A stretch of 64,000 bases of DNA from Brachionus plicatilis (GCA_010279815.1 QEOQ01000544.1:124001-188000), one strand, 5' to 3'. Counted from the stretch's first letter, positions 37,600 through 48,866 are shown. Made by a program: numbers and translations. The notes: generated by a model not told the origin, from the letters alone.

Positions 37600-37755
37600 A
37601 ATTTTTGCGCAGTGTTTAATAATGAAAAAGCGCATTTTAATGCACGCACCACAAGAGGGCCGATTTTAACATGGGATCTATGGTTGCTTATGTGTGCACT
37701 AAAATCTAAGAATCAAAAGTATCCGGTGCAAGATCTTGCTTACCGTATTTGAAAT
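37600..37755. repeat. Degenerate copy of the 62.7-kb palindromic MITE family
   Basis: GCATTTTAATGCACGCACC, AAGAGGGCCGATTTTAACATG and a final TTACCGTATT correspond in order to GCATTTTAATGCACGCATC, AAGGGGGGAAAGTTTAACATG and ACGGTA of the right arm at 63123-63446. Only one arm is visible. Confidence 0.5.
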
Positions 37756-37964
37756 AATTAGAGTTTTGTATTTTGTAATTTTAGTTAGTTTGTTGTTTTT
37801 ATTTTAAAACTTTGGTACTTTGTCTTAAATTAGTTTTCATTTTTTAATAAAAAGTTTTAACAAGTTAAAAATATTTTATTTTTATTTAATTTAGTTTTAA
37901 TTCAAAATAAGTATAATCTTAATAACTGCGGTAATTTATTATTATTTTTATATATTGATTTGAC

Positions 37965-38345
37965 ATGATGGTCGACTGTAAATTTACGATAATTTACTCA
38001 TTTTTTTCTTAAATTGTAAAAGGATCAAAAAATGTCTCTTTTTAGCGCTTTTTGTGAATTTTGTAGATTTCATCATTTTTTAGGAATTTTTCTTTTTATA
38101 AAAAATAACGTAAATTCACACTTTTATTTGTAAGAAATGATAAATAAAGTAAAAAGTGTTTATAAACAATCAACAAATGATTTAAGCAGACAGCTGCCGT
38201 TATATTAGAAAATTAAAAAACTAATTAAATTTTACTTTTTACCTCATTTTTTACTTTTTTTTCTTTTTTTACGATTTTAAATTGTATAAAAGAGTGAATT
38301 TACGTGAGTTTACTATCGTGATTTTACCTTTACATAAGCCTGTTT
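37965..38345. repeat. Candidate MITE with imperfect TACG-rich inverted ends
   Basis: The left end GTAAATTTACGATAATTTAC and the reverse complement of the right end (GTAAAATCACGATAGTAAAC) match at most positions, about 380 bp apart. No target duplication was fixed. Similar TTTACGTAAA-type strings recur elsewhere in the window (about 1785, 15975 and 46125). Confidence 0.35.
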
Positions 38346-39654
38346 AGTGGCAAATTGAATTTTGAGATCAAGATCAAAAGATCAAAATATAAATTGTAAC
38401 ATTTTCTAAATGTATTTTCATTTTCTAATTGTAACATTTTATAGAGAAAAAATAATTTTTTTCAAAAGAAATTACTTGACTTGTCATGTCAAGTTTATTT
38501 TCATATTTAAAATTTTAAAATGTCCCTTTTTTATTGAACTTTAATAAGTTTAAATATTTTAATTGATTTTAATAAAAACTTACTTTTAAAGACAAAAAAA
38601 TTAACTGTTTTAAATTTAAAATTTATTAAAGTAGAAAAATGAAATTATTTCAGTTTGAATGAATGGTTAAAAAAGTTATAAATATGAATTTGTGAATTAA
38701 CTTAACCTGAATTATTTAAATTATTGATTGTTTTTGTTAAATAAAATTTGAGATCAATCATTTTGATGTTAATTTGATAATGAACCATTATTAAACATAA
38801 AATGTCTAGTAATGTTTAGTATTTAATTCTTAAAACTTAGATTCTTAAAATCATTAGATTAATTAATCTTTAAAATTTTAAATGATCGCTTTGATCTTAA
38901 AATTTGATTTGAAAGTTCAATATGCCGTTTTGGCAATGCATTAACAATATTTAAATATTGCGTTTAATTTCAGTATTTTTTAAAGTAAAAGTTTTTTGTT
39001 TGTCAAAAAAGATATGCATTTTGAAATTATTAGTGAAGCTTTAAGATTTATTTTTTAAAGTTAAAAGTCATTTGATTTGTCATAGGATATATTTTTTAAA
39101 CATATAAAAAGTGAATCAAGCATAAACATTATTTATTATTTTAAACTATTACCAATCTCATAAAATTGTTTTTTAATAAATGTTAATAAAACATAATCTT
39201 TTGGAAAAAAAAAAAAATTCAAATTAATAAAAAAGTCAATTAAACATTTTTTGTGTTGGTTCAAAAAAAAGGAAAAAAAGTATACAGCGTTCGACCTCAA
39301 AAATTAATTTTGGTCATACAGTACATCTAACCACTGCAAAACTCTTTTTTAAAATACTTAGATATAGTTTATAAAAAAAAAACTAGTCTATAAAGTTTAG
39401 AACATTCATTTTTTACTAAAATTTTACCACACCTTGACAATCACTGAAATTTTTTTTTCACACGATGTCTGGAATGTCTTTTTATACTGTTTACATGTAC
39501 TTTTTACAACTCATTAATTATTTTTGGCTTAAAAATCGGTGATTTTGTGATTGAGTTGTACCATTTCGTTGATTTTTACACAAAAATGGGTATTATTTAA
39601 TTTATTTTTTCGTCTTTTTTTTTTTAAATTGAAATTTTTTTATACTAATTTACA

Positions 39655-39740
39655 TAGTAGTATCCTTAATTTATAGGGATACTGATCTAGTGGTCGAAGA
39701 TCGGCCTCAGTTCTAGACTCAAATAAATAAATAAATAAAA
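39655..39740 (+). repeat. SINE/LINE 3' end with (AAAT)n tail inserted at the Tc1 start codon
   Basis: A less AT-rich segment (GGGATACTGATCTAGTGGTC, GAAGATCGGCCTCAG) is followed by CTAGACTCAAATAAATAAAT. The tail abuts the degraded start of the transposase. No internal coding is visible. Confidence 0.5.
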
Positions 39741-39741
39741 A

Positions 39742-41121
39742 TTGGGTAAAAAAGCAACTGAGGCGCAAAGGTGGCAAATAATTGGGCTGTTGAAGGATAA
39801 GAAAAAGTCTCAACAAGAAATAGTTGATTTAGTAGGAGTTTCGAGAAAATGCGTGTTTACAACAAAGTGTAATTATGAAAAGACGGCAATTTGAAGTTTA
39901 GGATCAAAAAAATCAGATCAAATATTATTTTGTTTATAATTTTTGAATGGTACTTGATTAAATCTCTCTTCTAAATGCTAAATAATACAAAATACATGCT
40001 GAATATTAGATGAGGCTCTGCAAAAACTCTGCATTTTGCAGCTAAATGCACGTCATTAAAGAAAGTATTTGATTTGACTGCGCAATTTAAATGCAGTGTT
40101 TTTGCAGAGCCTCATCTAATATTCAGCATGTATTTTGTATTATTTAGCATTTAGAAGAGAGATTTAATCAAGTACCATTCAAAAATTATAAACAAAATAA
40201 TATTTGATCTGATTTTTTTGATCCTAAACTTCAAGATGCCTGAAAAGACTTCGGTGGCCAAAGAATTACCAAAGTCTGGTAGACCTCGAAAGCTTAACAG
40301 TCGAGATGAATCGTACATATTTAGAAAGGTCAGAATCAATCCTACAAAAAGCTATAGACAACTAGCATCTGACCAAAGTTCTAAGTTTCCAAATGTTAAT
40401 GTTAATAAAGACACTGTTAAGGAAAAATAAATAGTCATATACTGCTATAAAAAAGCCTTTTTTGACTGCATTGAACTGGATAAAAAGGCTCAAATGGTGT
40501 AAAGAACGAAAAATATTGACTTTTAAAGACTGGTCGAAAAGTTATTTTCAGTGATGAATCTAATTTTGAAGTATTTAACAGAAAATCAAGAGCGGTCGTA
40601 AAATGTTTCGCAAACGAAAAGAATCAAACTCAAGTTTTGTTTACCAAAGTTACAGAATGGTGGAGGTTCGGTTGGAATTTGGGGATGTATTAATTATAAA
40701 GGTACTGGATACTGCTCCATTTATACAGGCAGAATTAATCAATTTGTGTACATGGACATCATCAGCCGAGATGTTTTTTGAGCAGAGTCAAGACTGGATT
40801 TTTCAGCAGGATGGCACTAGTGCACATACTGCTCATTCCGTTCGAGATTGGTTTCAAGAAAAACAAATAACGGTTCTCCCTTGGTGCCCAAGATCACCTG
40901 ATCCTAATCCAATTGAGAATTTATGGTCATATATTGACCACAAAATGGTCAATACAAAAATTACGTCAGTAAAGCATTTAAGAAAGGTTCTTTTTGATGA
41001 ATGGTTGGAAGTTCCTAGTGAAGTAGTAAAAAACATGATTGAATCTATGCCAAAACGTGTCGCTGAATGTATTAAAGCTAAGGACGGCCATTTTAAATGT
41101 CAAAAAAATATTATGTTTTAA
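39742..41121 (+). pseudogene. Tc1/mariner transposase, inactivated
   Basis: The N-terminal helix-turn-helix region reads GKKATEAQRWQIIGLLKDKK and QEIVDLVGVSRKC, with TTG where ATG is expected. After the 356-bp MITE the frame resumes at SVAKELPKSGRPRKLNSRD, the GRPR AT-hook between the two paired-like domains. A stop at about 40428 and a frame change then interrupt it. The DDE core is recognisable: FSDESNFEVF (first Asp), WIFQQDGTSAHTA (second Asp), and PDPNPIENLW (catalytic Glu), with 34 residues between the second Asp and the Glu expected for Tc1. The C-terminus KRVAECIKAKDGHFKC is intact. Stops and frameshifts make it non-autonomous. Confidence 0.9.
39885..40240. mobile_element. Fold-back MITE with 9-bp target duplication, copy 2, inside Tc1
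   Basis: A 356-bp palindrome. Arms of about 143 bp (39891-40033 and 40092-40234) are almost perfect reverse complements, with outer termini GGCA(A/T)(T/C)TTGAAGTTTAGG. Perfect 9-bp direct repeats TGAAAAGAC (39876-39884 and 40241-40249) flank it. Removing the element plus one repeat restores the Tc1 transposase frame across the junction (YEKT then SVAKELP), proving the boundaries. The central stem TCTGCAAAAACTCTGCA is shared with 27062-27409. No ORF. Near-identical arms imply a young insertion. Confidence 0.93.
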
Positions 41122-41339
41122 ATTTAGTAGACATTTTTTTTGATAAAAAAAAAACTTCTCTTTTTTTATGCGATTTTTTCATTTCGATTTTTTTTCTATT
41201 CTAGTTTCTGTACTTTTACGATAAAAATATTTTTCTGAATAAAATTCAAACAAAAAAAATTATTTTTGTTTTTTTATTTAGTCGCACGGCTTCCCATAAA
41301 CAAATCTTGCATAAAATAAATAAATGTTCTAAATTTTCT

Positions 41340-41425
41340 AGACTGATCACATTCTGGATATGATACCTATGATCACATTTTTTGGTGAACACTTGATCAC
41401 ATTCTGGAAATGATCCGCCTGTGAG
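41340..41425 (-). repeat. LINE 3' UTR fragment with GATCA repeats
   Basis: GATCACATTCTGGA occurs twice here and matches the 3' end at 31460-31490 (GATCACATTCTGGACATGAC). It appears to be the last few dozen bases of the same LINE family, 5'-truncated. Confidence 0.6.
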
Positions 41426-41572
41426 ATGTCAAAGAAGAGAGATCATAAACTTCTATTAAATAGTAAAATGATCAAACAAAAAAGTCAAGTGAAAAAATTT
41501 TTTTATTAATTTTTCTTGTAGATAAATGGCTTAATTTTTGTTAATTTTTGAACAACAAAAAAATTCTCATTT

Positions 41573-41594
41573 TAATAATAATAATAATAATAAA
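41573..41594. repeat. (TAA)n microsatellite
   Basis: Seven tandem AAT/TAA units, immediately downstream of the CCT2 polyadenylation signal. Confidence 0.9.
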
Positions 41595-41617
41595 AATTAA
41601 AAAAAATAATCTCGATT

Positions 41618-41623
41618 TTTATT
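41618..41623 (-). terminator. CCT2 polyadenylation signal AATAAA
   Basis: The plus-strand TTTATT is AATAAA on the minus strand, about 65 bp after the CCT2 stop. It is the best 3'-end signal for this transcript. In DNA this AT-rich a single hexamer is weak evidence alone. Confidence 0.5.
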
Positions 41624-41687
41624 AAATTAAATATTGTGTGTGTGTTGAATTAAAAAGAGGCGTCCACTTTAAAAAAAAAGCATAGAT

Positions 41688-43362
41688 CTAATGATGTCTC
41701 ATGTCAGCATTTCGGCGTCTGGGCGCCGCTTTTATAATATCATCAACTCTAAGAATCATTTCGGCGGCCTCGGACGCGCTCAACAACACCTGTCTCTTCA
41801 AATGAAACGACTCGGTGACGCCCAACGCCTTTACATCATCACATTTTCCCTCCAGCATATCTTTAATAGTAAAAAAAAAAAAGAAAAAAAAATCTCCATT
41901 AATAAATGCCAAACAAAAATTCTTTAATTGTTAACTTACTGAGTCCGTAGACACTTTGGCCAGAGGCATGGTAGGCCCTGAGCTGAGCGACGAGCTCGGA
42001 GCTGTCGTAGCCAGCATTGTCGGCAATGTAGGTGGGCAGTTGTCTGAGCGCCTTGGCAAACGACTCCATGGCAATCGCTTCCTTGCCAGGCGTTTGAGCT
42101 GCCGCTTTGGAAACAGCATTTGCCATCAGCATCTCCGAGCATCCGCCGCCGAACACAATCCTGGGCTCTCTGACGGTGCGCGTGAGCACACAGAGCGCGT
42201 CGTGCAAAGACCGCTCGGCCTCGTCCAAAATTTGCTGTGTGGCACCGCGCAAAACAATGGTGCACGCTTCTCCCAGAGCCACGCCAGAAAATTTGATCAG
42301 CATGTCTTCGCCAATCATTACCTCTTCGATGAGCTCACACTGGCCCAGTCTCACCTTGTCCGGACAGTCAAACGTGGACACTATTTCGCCGCCCAGCACC
42401 AGCGCCAATCTCTCCACTCCTTCAAAGTCCGCGTGCTCAATGGCCATCATGCCCGCGTCCGCAAACAACTGCTCCGGATAGTTGTAGATCAATTGTCTGT
42501 TGATGAACACATTGGCGCCATGCTTCACTATTTTCTCCACTTTTTCCTTCATTTTTTCCTTCTCGGCCAACTCGAGCTCGGCCACCTTGGCCACCGAGTC
42601 CACTTTGACTCGGGAGCCGAACACTTTTATTTTGTCGGTGTCCATGGGCGTGTTGGCAATCAAAATTTTGGCCTTCTCAATTCTTTTTGGTTGGTTGAGG
42701 CCGATTTTTTTGTCGAGCAAAAATCCCTCGTCCAAATAGGAGTCGGCCAGGCTGCCGCCGAGCTTTTTGATTATTTGAATGGCGTCCAAGTTGCCGCTGC
42801 CCTTGAGTCTGAGGACGGCGTCGACGGCCAAGTTGGCGTACAGGTCTTTGTATTGGGTCAAAATTTTTGAGCTCAGAGTAGTCTTGGCAATGTTGAGGAG
42901 GTCGGCGCGAAAGCCGGCCTGGTCTCGGCTGTTGTCGATGGCGGACGCTTCGAGGGCGGCCCGGGCGGCCACGGTGGCCTTGCGGAAGCCGGACACAATG
43001 GTCTGCGGGTGGATCTTTTGGCCGATGAGGGCCTCGGCCTCGCGCAGCAGCTCGCAGGCCAGCACTGTGACCGAGGTGGTGCCGTCGCCCACCTCGTCGT
43101 CCTGCACCTTGGATATGTCGATGAGGATCTTGGCGGCCGGGTTGTCGATGCCAATCGACTTGAGGATTGTGGCGCCGTCATTGGTCACTTGCATTTCTTT
43201 GCGCTCGTTTCCTTGCAGGATTTTGTCCATTCCTTTGGGACCCAGTGTTGACTTGATGAGGTCGCCGATGGCGATTGCGCCCACAAACGCCGAGAGACGC
43301 GCGTTTTCCGCCTTTTCTTCGTCGGCGCCTGCCTTGTACATCGAAAATGGCTGGTAGGACAT
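41688..43362 (-). CDS. CCT2: T-complex protein 1 subunit beta (CCT2 chaperonin)
   Basis: Exon 1 (43362-41940) and exon 2 (41860-41688) are joined over a 79-bp GT-AG intron, giving 531 aa; human CCT2 is 535. CCT2 is one of eight paralogous subunits of the cytosolic TRiC/CCT ring that folds actin, tubulin and many WD-repeat proteins using ATP. Nucleotide-binding signatures are intact: [12 protein letters not shown] (about 38-49), VTNDGATIL (59-67) and the GDGTT loop (92-96) carrying the catalytic Asp. The subunit-specific stretches [39 protein letters not shown] and [20 protein letters not shown] identify beta rather than other CCT subunits. The splice join reads [12 protein letters not shown] and the end is [16 protein letters not shown]. 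The gene is much more GC-rich than its flanks, which generates long antisense shadow frames. Confidence 0.98.
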
Positions 43363-43381
43363 GTTGTCTTTTCTAGTTTAG

Positions 43382-43396
43382 CTGAAAAATATTTTT
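43382..43396 (-). promoter_or_regulatory. 3' splice acceptor in the CCT2 5' UTR (5'-UTR intron or spliced-leader site)
   Basis: On the minus strand a T-rich tract, ATATTTTTCAG, ends 19 nt before the CCT2 ATG. It has the form of a strong acceptor but no convincing donor was found upstream. Either there is a 5'-UTR intron or this is a trans-splice acceptor; spliced-leader trans-splicing is known in rotifers, flatworms and nematodes. Confidence 0.4.
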
Positions 43397-43936
43397 CCAA
43401 AAATCTATATTTTTTTTTTTTCAAAAAGAGTTAAATTGAAAATTTTTCTAAAGAGGAAAATTATTTTTTTTTTTATATTATTTGAAAACATGCTGATTTG
43501 CTTGAATTTCAATTTGTGGTATATAGAAATAGAAAGATGTGTGTACGCACGAGCTTGATTTGAATTTTTGGATTTTTTTAGTTTGATTTTAGTGCAAATA
43601 AAGAATTGAATTTTTTTTTTTTTATTAAAAAAAAATATATTTTTTGGCATGCATGTACATCGTTGAGCTGTTTGAGAGTCTTTTTCTGCAGGTTAGATCC
43701 GAGTAGGCATGGTGATTTGGAGCCAAAGCCGGGTCACAATTTTCTCGGGCATTTTGCTCCATTGATGAGGTCAGTTGCTACGAAACTAGATTTTAAAATT
43801 TCAAAAATGAACTCATTCTCCAAGAAAATCTTTTTCGAACGTTTCTAGTGTTGCATTGAGTCCTGGCTCATCAAAATATCCAAGATTTATTGTTATTTTA
43901 ATTATTTATTTCAATTGCTAAAATTGACTCAAAATA
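43397..43936. other. CCT2 upstream region with a GC-rich island
   Basis: Mostly poly-A/T, but 43690-43785 is distinctly GC-rich (GAGCCAAAGCCGGGTCACAA). It is open on the minus strand as a 45-codon frame (MEQNARENCDPALAPNHHAY onward) and on the plus strand as LEPKPGHNFLGHFAPLMR. It could be the CCT2 promoter or first non-coding exon, or a remnant gene. Nothing decides between these. Confidence 0.35.
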
Positions 43937-45622
43937 ACGGGTGTTCAAAAAATCTCGGTTTTTTTTTTTTTACTTGAAAAAAATATATGTTGCGGTTGAA
44001 CGATCTCCATAAAATTTTTCACAGGGGTACTTTGGGCTGTCTAGTATTAAAATACATGGTCAGCTTTCCAGTTTATGCCTTCCTGATATAGGCTATCACA
44101 TGACCTTGAACTTACTCAAATCCTCAAAATGTCCTCTAGCCTTTCGATTTTCAAAATTTATTTTTGCATATCGTTGGATAGAAAATTGAATGAGGATTAC
44201 AACGATATATAGACTATGTCTGTACAATGTTCTGTTAAAAAGTTATGGTCACAAAATCCTTAATATTACCTTAATTTCTAAGGAGTGAAAAAAGGGCTAA
44301 TTTCACTTTATTCGCAATAACTTTTGAACGCAATAAGCTATCCATTTAAAATTTTAAACTTAAGTAGTAATGAGACTAAGTTATAAAAAATTTTTAAATC
44401 AATTTCATCTATATATCTCTTAGGGTTGTTAACTGAAGTTTCCAAATTTCGAAATTTTTTGAAATTTTTTTATTTAAATCAAAAAGTTAAAATTTTGAAG
44501 TCAAATTATTTTTAAAAAACAAAATTTTAAAATTGAAATTTTATTTTTGAACTAAAAATTTCAATTTTGAACTTTAGATTTTTGTTAAATTTTTTTTTCA
44601 TAATTGAAAATTTTGATTATTTAAAAATTTAAAAAGTCGAAATTTATTAAATTAAAATTTTTGAAGTAGAAAAGTTCGAGTCTGAAATATTCGAATTAAT
44701 ATTTACTAAAATTAAAACTAATCTATATAAAATTCTCAGTAATTGGTGGAGTACAAAGATTGCATTTAGCCGAATTAGCATTCAATTTTGTGGCATAATT
44801 TGATATCCAAACCCAAGAACTTGGTTCTATAGCTTTTCTTTTTTTGGCACAACTAACTGGCTTAGATTCTTTATTTGGAGGCATTCTAAGAAGTTTTTCA
44901 AAATTTTTTATTTATTTGGCTATCGTTTCACTAGAAGAAATATGAAATTTTTGAGTTAAATGATTTTGAAATTAAAAATTGTAAGTTCAATTAATTTTAT
45001 TCAAATATGCATATATCATTCTTGAAATTTTTTTCAATTAAAAAAATTATGAAATTCAAAGTGATCTTAAGAAAGCATTTCAATTTTTTACTTCAAAATT
45101 TGAATTCAACTTGACATTTTTAACTCTTCAAAGTATGCGATGAGAAATTTTGAAAAAATAAAATTTAAGTTTTTCAGAATACTTTAATTTTTACAAATTC
45201 AACATCGTTATCAACCCTAATATCTCTTCCCCTTTTAGACCTATTTTTTTGGAATATTTTCATGGTCTAATTTGAAATAAAAAAAAATTAAAGAATAAAG
45301 TCTATGGTACAACTTAAAAATGCTCAATTGAAAGATAAAAGAATAAGCTTTAAGATGATATATAATATTAAGTTATTGCACTTTTGGTTTTTTAATAAAC
45401 TTTACATAAAGTATGTTTTTCTTTGTCTATATAGCTATATTGCTTTAACTCTATTGTTCACATGATTATTAATAGATAGGAAGGCATGAACTGGAAAGCT
45501 GACCATGTATTTTAATACTAGACAGCCCAAATTACCCCTGTGTAAATTCTATAGAGATCGGTCAACCGCAAAATATTTTTTTTTAGTTAAAAAAAAAGCA
45601 CCGAGATTTTTTAAAAACCCAT
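43937..45622. mobile_element. 1.7-kb DNA transposon with long terminal inverted repeats and TA duplication
   Basis: The left end (ACGGGTGTTCAAAAAATCTC) and the reverse complement of the right end (ATGGGTTTTTAAAAAATCTC) open inverted repeats of about 165 bp. Both arms include GACAGCCCAAA/TTTGGGCTGTC and CATGGTCAGCTTTCCAGTT. TA dinucleotides lie just outside both ends (43935-43936 and 45623-45624), suggesting a Tc1/mariner-type insertion. Subterminal regions are loosely symmetrical. The centre holds only a short BED-finger frame, so the element is non-autonomous. Confidence 0.8.
44723..44884 (-). pseudogene. BED zinc-finger fragment (53 aa)
   Basis: The frame ATG to TAG reads MPPNKESKPVSCAKKRKAIE, then PSSWVWISNYATKL and SAKCNLC, then TPPITENFI. 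An aromatic-rich start (SWVWISNY) followed by AKCNLC is the N-terminal half of a BED-type finger, which usually sits at the N-terminus of hAT transposases and host chromatin proteins. The downstream His ligands and everything after are missing. It lies near the centre of the inverted-repeat element at 43937-45622. Confidence 0.55.
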
Positions 45623-48526
45623 TATTTAAGTTATAATTTAAGGAATAGTGATAATCTAATCGAACTAATGTCAATAACAATTAAAGGAGAAAAAATATTT
45701 CAAATGTAAATATGCGCCATATTTACATTTATATTCATGATCTAAGGTAAGTTTAATCAATAAAAAACTTAAATTTTTAATAATTTTGTTTTACTTATTT
45801 AAGATGATTTTTATATTTCTTATTTTTTTCAACCGCCAAAGTTTTTTGAAAACCATTTATAGCTAAATTCACTAAATTCTGATTGAATATCTTTTTTTTA
45901 ATACAGCTACATATGATTTTATGATTTTTGATAATTTTTGAATTCAATATAAAAATCTAATATTTTCGTACTTAAAATTTTCAAATACCGATCTGGGAAA
46001 ACTAATAAATGTGAAATTCATTCTAAAAGGATCCACATTCAAAGAAGCTTGTGACAAACAAACAAACAGCTTAAAAGAAAAAAATGCTAGAAGATAAAAT
46101 CTGTTCTGTAAATAATATTATAATTTACGCCAATTTTCGTCAAAAAATTAAATCAATTTTTTTTTTTACCTTTTCAGAAATTTTGGAATTTTTTTTTCAC
46201 CGAATTTTGCAATAATTATGGGTAATAAACGATAATTATCGTTATTTAACCATAATTACCGTTTTTTAGATTACCATATTTTACGTTAAATATGGTGAAT
46301 TCAAGGTATCGTAGCAGCACTGTAATTAAATAAATAAAATCAATTTTTCATGAAATTGTCAAAAACAGTAACTAAGAACTTTCCAAGTCGATTCATTCAA
46401 AATAAAGTTATAAAGAAATTCAAATAAGTTGTTTAATCAATCTTTATTAAAACAAACTATTATTATTATTATATATTTTACTTGCCACCAAAAGGGAGAT
46501 GTAAAAATAAAAAAAAATTAAATTAAATAGTTAAATAAATTTTAAATGATGTTCAAGTTTTATAATTAAGTATGCTTAAATTTATTATTTTAATTATATT
46601 ATTCCTATAATTTCCCTTTTCAAAAATAAAAACTAAAATAAAATAAAAAAAATTATTTTGTAGTTTTGTCTATTTTTTCTTTTTTTGTTGTTGGTTGATT
46701 TCATTTTAAATCTGTAAAAAATTTCAAAAAAGAAGAATTTGTTCTTAAATATTTTTTTTATATAATAAAAATAAATAAAAAAATCAATATTTTAAGATAA
46801 AAAATTTAATTCAATTTGATTCTTTGGTATTTGTTCCATTAATTGATTTTCTGTATTTTCATTTTATCAATAAACTTTTTCCTAACATTTGTGCGATAAA
46901 AATAAGTTGCAATTTTTCATTTACTAATTAAAATAATAAATTTTTTTCCAATGCGTGATTATTTTGATATGTGTATATTTTTATTTTATGAGCTTAAGAT
47001 CTTTCAGACTAAAAATATAAAACAAAAATAAAATTAAAACGAATGATGGCGATGTCTAATAAAAATCTTAAACAGATGTTAAAAAATTAAATATTAAAAA
47101 CAAAATTCAAAATTTAGCACAAGATTTTTTTTATTTAGCATGGTTATAACATTTAAAACTTTAGTCACTTGAGTATACATACAATTCAATTTAAAAAATT
47201 ATAAAAAAAAATTTATTTTTCGGTTAATTTTTAGTATATTTTTAGATTAAAATTTATTTAAATGACCCGATAAGCCTATCCACATGAAAAGACCATTCAG
47301 TTTGAGTATTTCAATCCTAAACTTTTCATTTAATAGAAAATTTTAATAATAAGAAAAAGAATCAAAATTTAAATGAAAATACATCAATTTTATTTTATTT
47401 TTCGCTTAAAATTTAATATCATATTTTCTAAATAATTTTGCAATAAAAGAATTTTTTTTATTTTAATTAATTTTTGACATAAAAATTCTCAAAAATTTTT
47501 TAATTTCAATTTTACCATTCAATTTAAAGACCAGCTGATAGGAAATTTTACGTGGCGAAATTCTCAACCAAAAACAGCGACCACAAAATTAATATCATAT
47601 ACTTCTCAGTTTTATATTACTTCCTAAAAATGTATTTTTTAAAATATCATGATTGCTCTGAATTTTAATATTATTATTTTTTTTACAACGAAAGAAGTTA
47701 ATTATATTTCTCAAATAATTAAAATAATAAAAATCAACTTAATCTAGAGATTGGAGAAATGTGAAACTTTTAATTTTTGTTTTATTTCTCTTTGCATCTC
47801 GTTTATTTTTCTATCTGTTTCAAATTACACTGAAAAAAGATCTCAAATGACCTGCGAGATATTATTGATTTTAGTAATTACTTATATCAAGTATTTTATT
47901 TTTTTTAGGAAATTCTGTAATTAATTATTTTAACTTAATTTAAGTTGCTTTTTGATAAATATGATATGGCGGAAAAGAGTGCTATTTTCAACTCCTAGAA
48001 TTGTACGAAAATAATTAACAAATTAATAAATAAATTGAGATGACTGTAGAAAATTAGTAATTGAAAAAAATAATAAATTTTTACACAATTACATAAATTC
48101 GACAATTTTTGACCATTCATAAAAGTAGAACTATTTTTTTGGTAAAAATTTAAAATTTAGGATTAAAAATACATACTTTAAAATTTATTATTTCATTTAA
48201 AATAAATTACAAATTTCACTTAAGCCTAGCTCTTGTAGATTTATATTTTTATCTTGAAGAAAAAAGCTAACTGTTTTTAATTATTTAATGTAAATATCGA
48301 TTAATTCGGCTCACTTCCATCCGGACTTAAATTCTAATTGAATTGACTTAAATTAGTCTAAAAAGATAATTAATTTCTCGCGTTTAGAACCAATTTCAAT
48401 AATTAATTTTAGTCTCTCAAGTTTTGGTATATTAACTTAGTTATTCTTACTGATTATAAGTATTAATCTATTTAGAATTTAAAATCAATACACACCAAGA
48501 TAAAGTTGATTCTGATCTGAAAGAAA
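45623..48526. other. AT-rich intergenic region
   Basis: No gene recognised. A stretch at about 46125-46320 carries palindromic ATAACGATAATTATCGTTAT-like sequence and TTTACGTTAAATATGG, possibly a MITE. The rest is homopolymer-rich, including the immediate upstream of the G-gamma gene. Confidence 0.5.
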
Positions 48527-48727
48527 ATGTCCAATTTAGAAACTCAGCGAAAGTTAGTCGAACAATTGAGAAGAGAAGGCGCAATTGAACGCAAAAAAGT
48601 AAGCCAAGTTTGCAAGGAGTTGATTACTTTTTGTGAAGCTCATCAGCAGAATGACGCGCTCGTAGTTGGATTCACAAATCAAAAAGAGAACCCGTTCAAA
48701 GAAAAAGCAGGCTGTTTGATAATATAG
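48527..48727 (+). CDS. Heterotrimeric G-protein gamma subunit
   Basis: Single-exon 66-aa protein, the normal size for the family. Landmarks: MSNLETQRKLVEQLRREG (first helix, which coils with G-beta), VSQVCKELITFCEAH (second helix), DALVVG, then NPFKEKAGCLII. NPFKEK near the C-terminus is a family signature, and CLII is a CAAX box for prenylation that anchors the G-beta-gamma dimer to the plasma membrane. No introns interrupt the coding region. The start fits the family N-terminus exactly. It signals downstream of GPCRs with a beta subunit encoded elsewhere. Confidence 0.95.
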   Translation: MSNLETQRKLVEQLRREGAIERKKVSQVCKELITFCEAHQQNDALVVGFTNQKENPFKEKAGCLII

Positions 48728-48860
48728 AAGAAAATGCAGTAAATGAATTTTGCTTTTACCAAAAGCATGGACTTTTTTTTCATAAATTAATTTTTTGAGA
48801 TTTTTTTTTGATTAAATTTGTATTATTTTAGAACAAAAATCATAGCATTGTTTTTTTTTC

Positions 48861-48866
48861 AATAAA
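48861..48866 (+). terminator. Polyadenylation signal AATAAA of the G-gamma gene
   Basis: AATAAA about 135 bp after the stop codon, in a T-rich 3' UTR. Confidence 0.45.

Larger units (their letters stand above)
35880..39284. other. AT-rich intergenic region
   Basis: Between DUF229 copy 2 and the Tc1 element. It contains two repeats and one exon-like island listed separately. No promoter motif was recognised upstream of 35879. Confidence 0.5.
39285..41121 (+). mobile_element. Decayed Tc1/mariner transposon
   Basis: The left terminal repeat candidate (CAGCGTTCGACCTCAAAAAT) follows a TA at 39283-39284. The transposase gene occupies 39742-41121. No matching right terminal repeat was found before the LINE tail at 41340, so the right end is deleted or too diverged. 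It hosts two later insertions: a retroelement tail at the start codon and a fold-back MITE inside the gene. Confidence 0.75.

Noticed and set aside
41956..42870. 304-aa plus-strand ORF, plus other long plus-strand frames at 42107-43357
   Set aside because: Antisense shadows of the GC-rich CCT2 coding exon; no domain character, whereas the minus strand gives a full-length chaperonin.
43606..43848. 80-aa plus-strand ORF as a gene
   Set aside because: Starts in a poly-T/A tract and no family match; only its central GC-rich part is noted as a finding.
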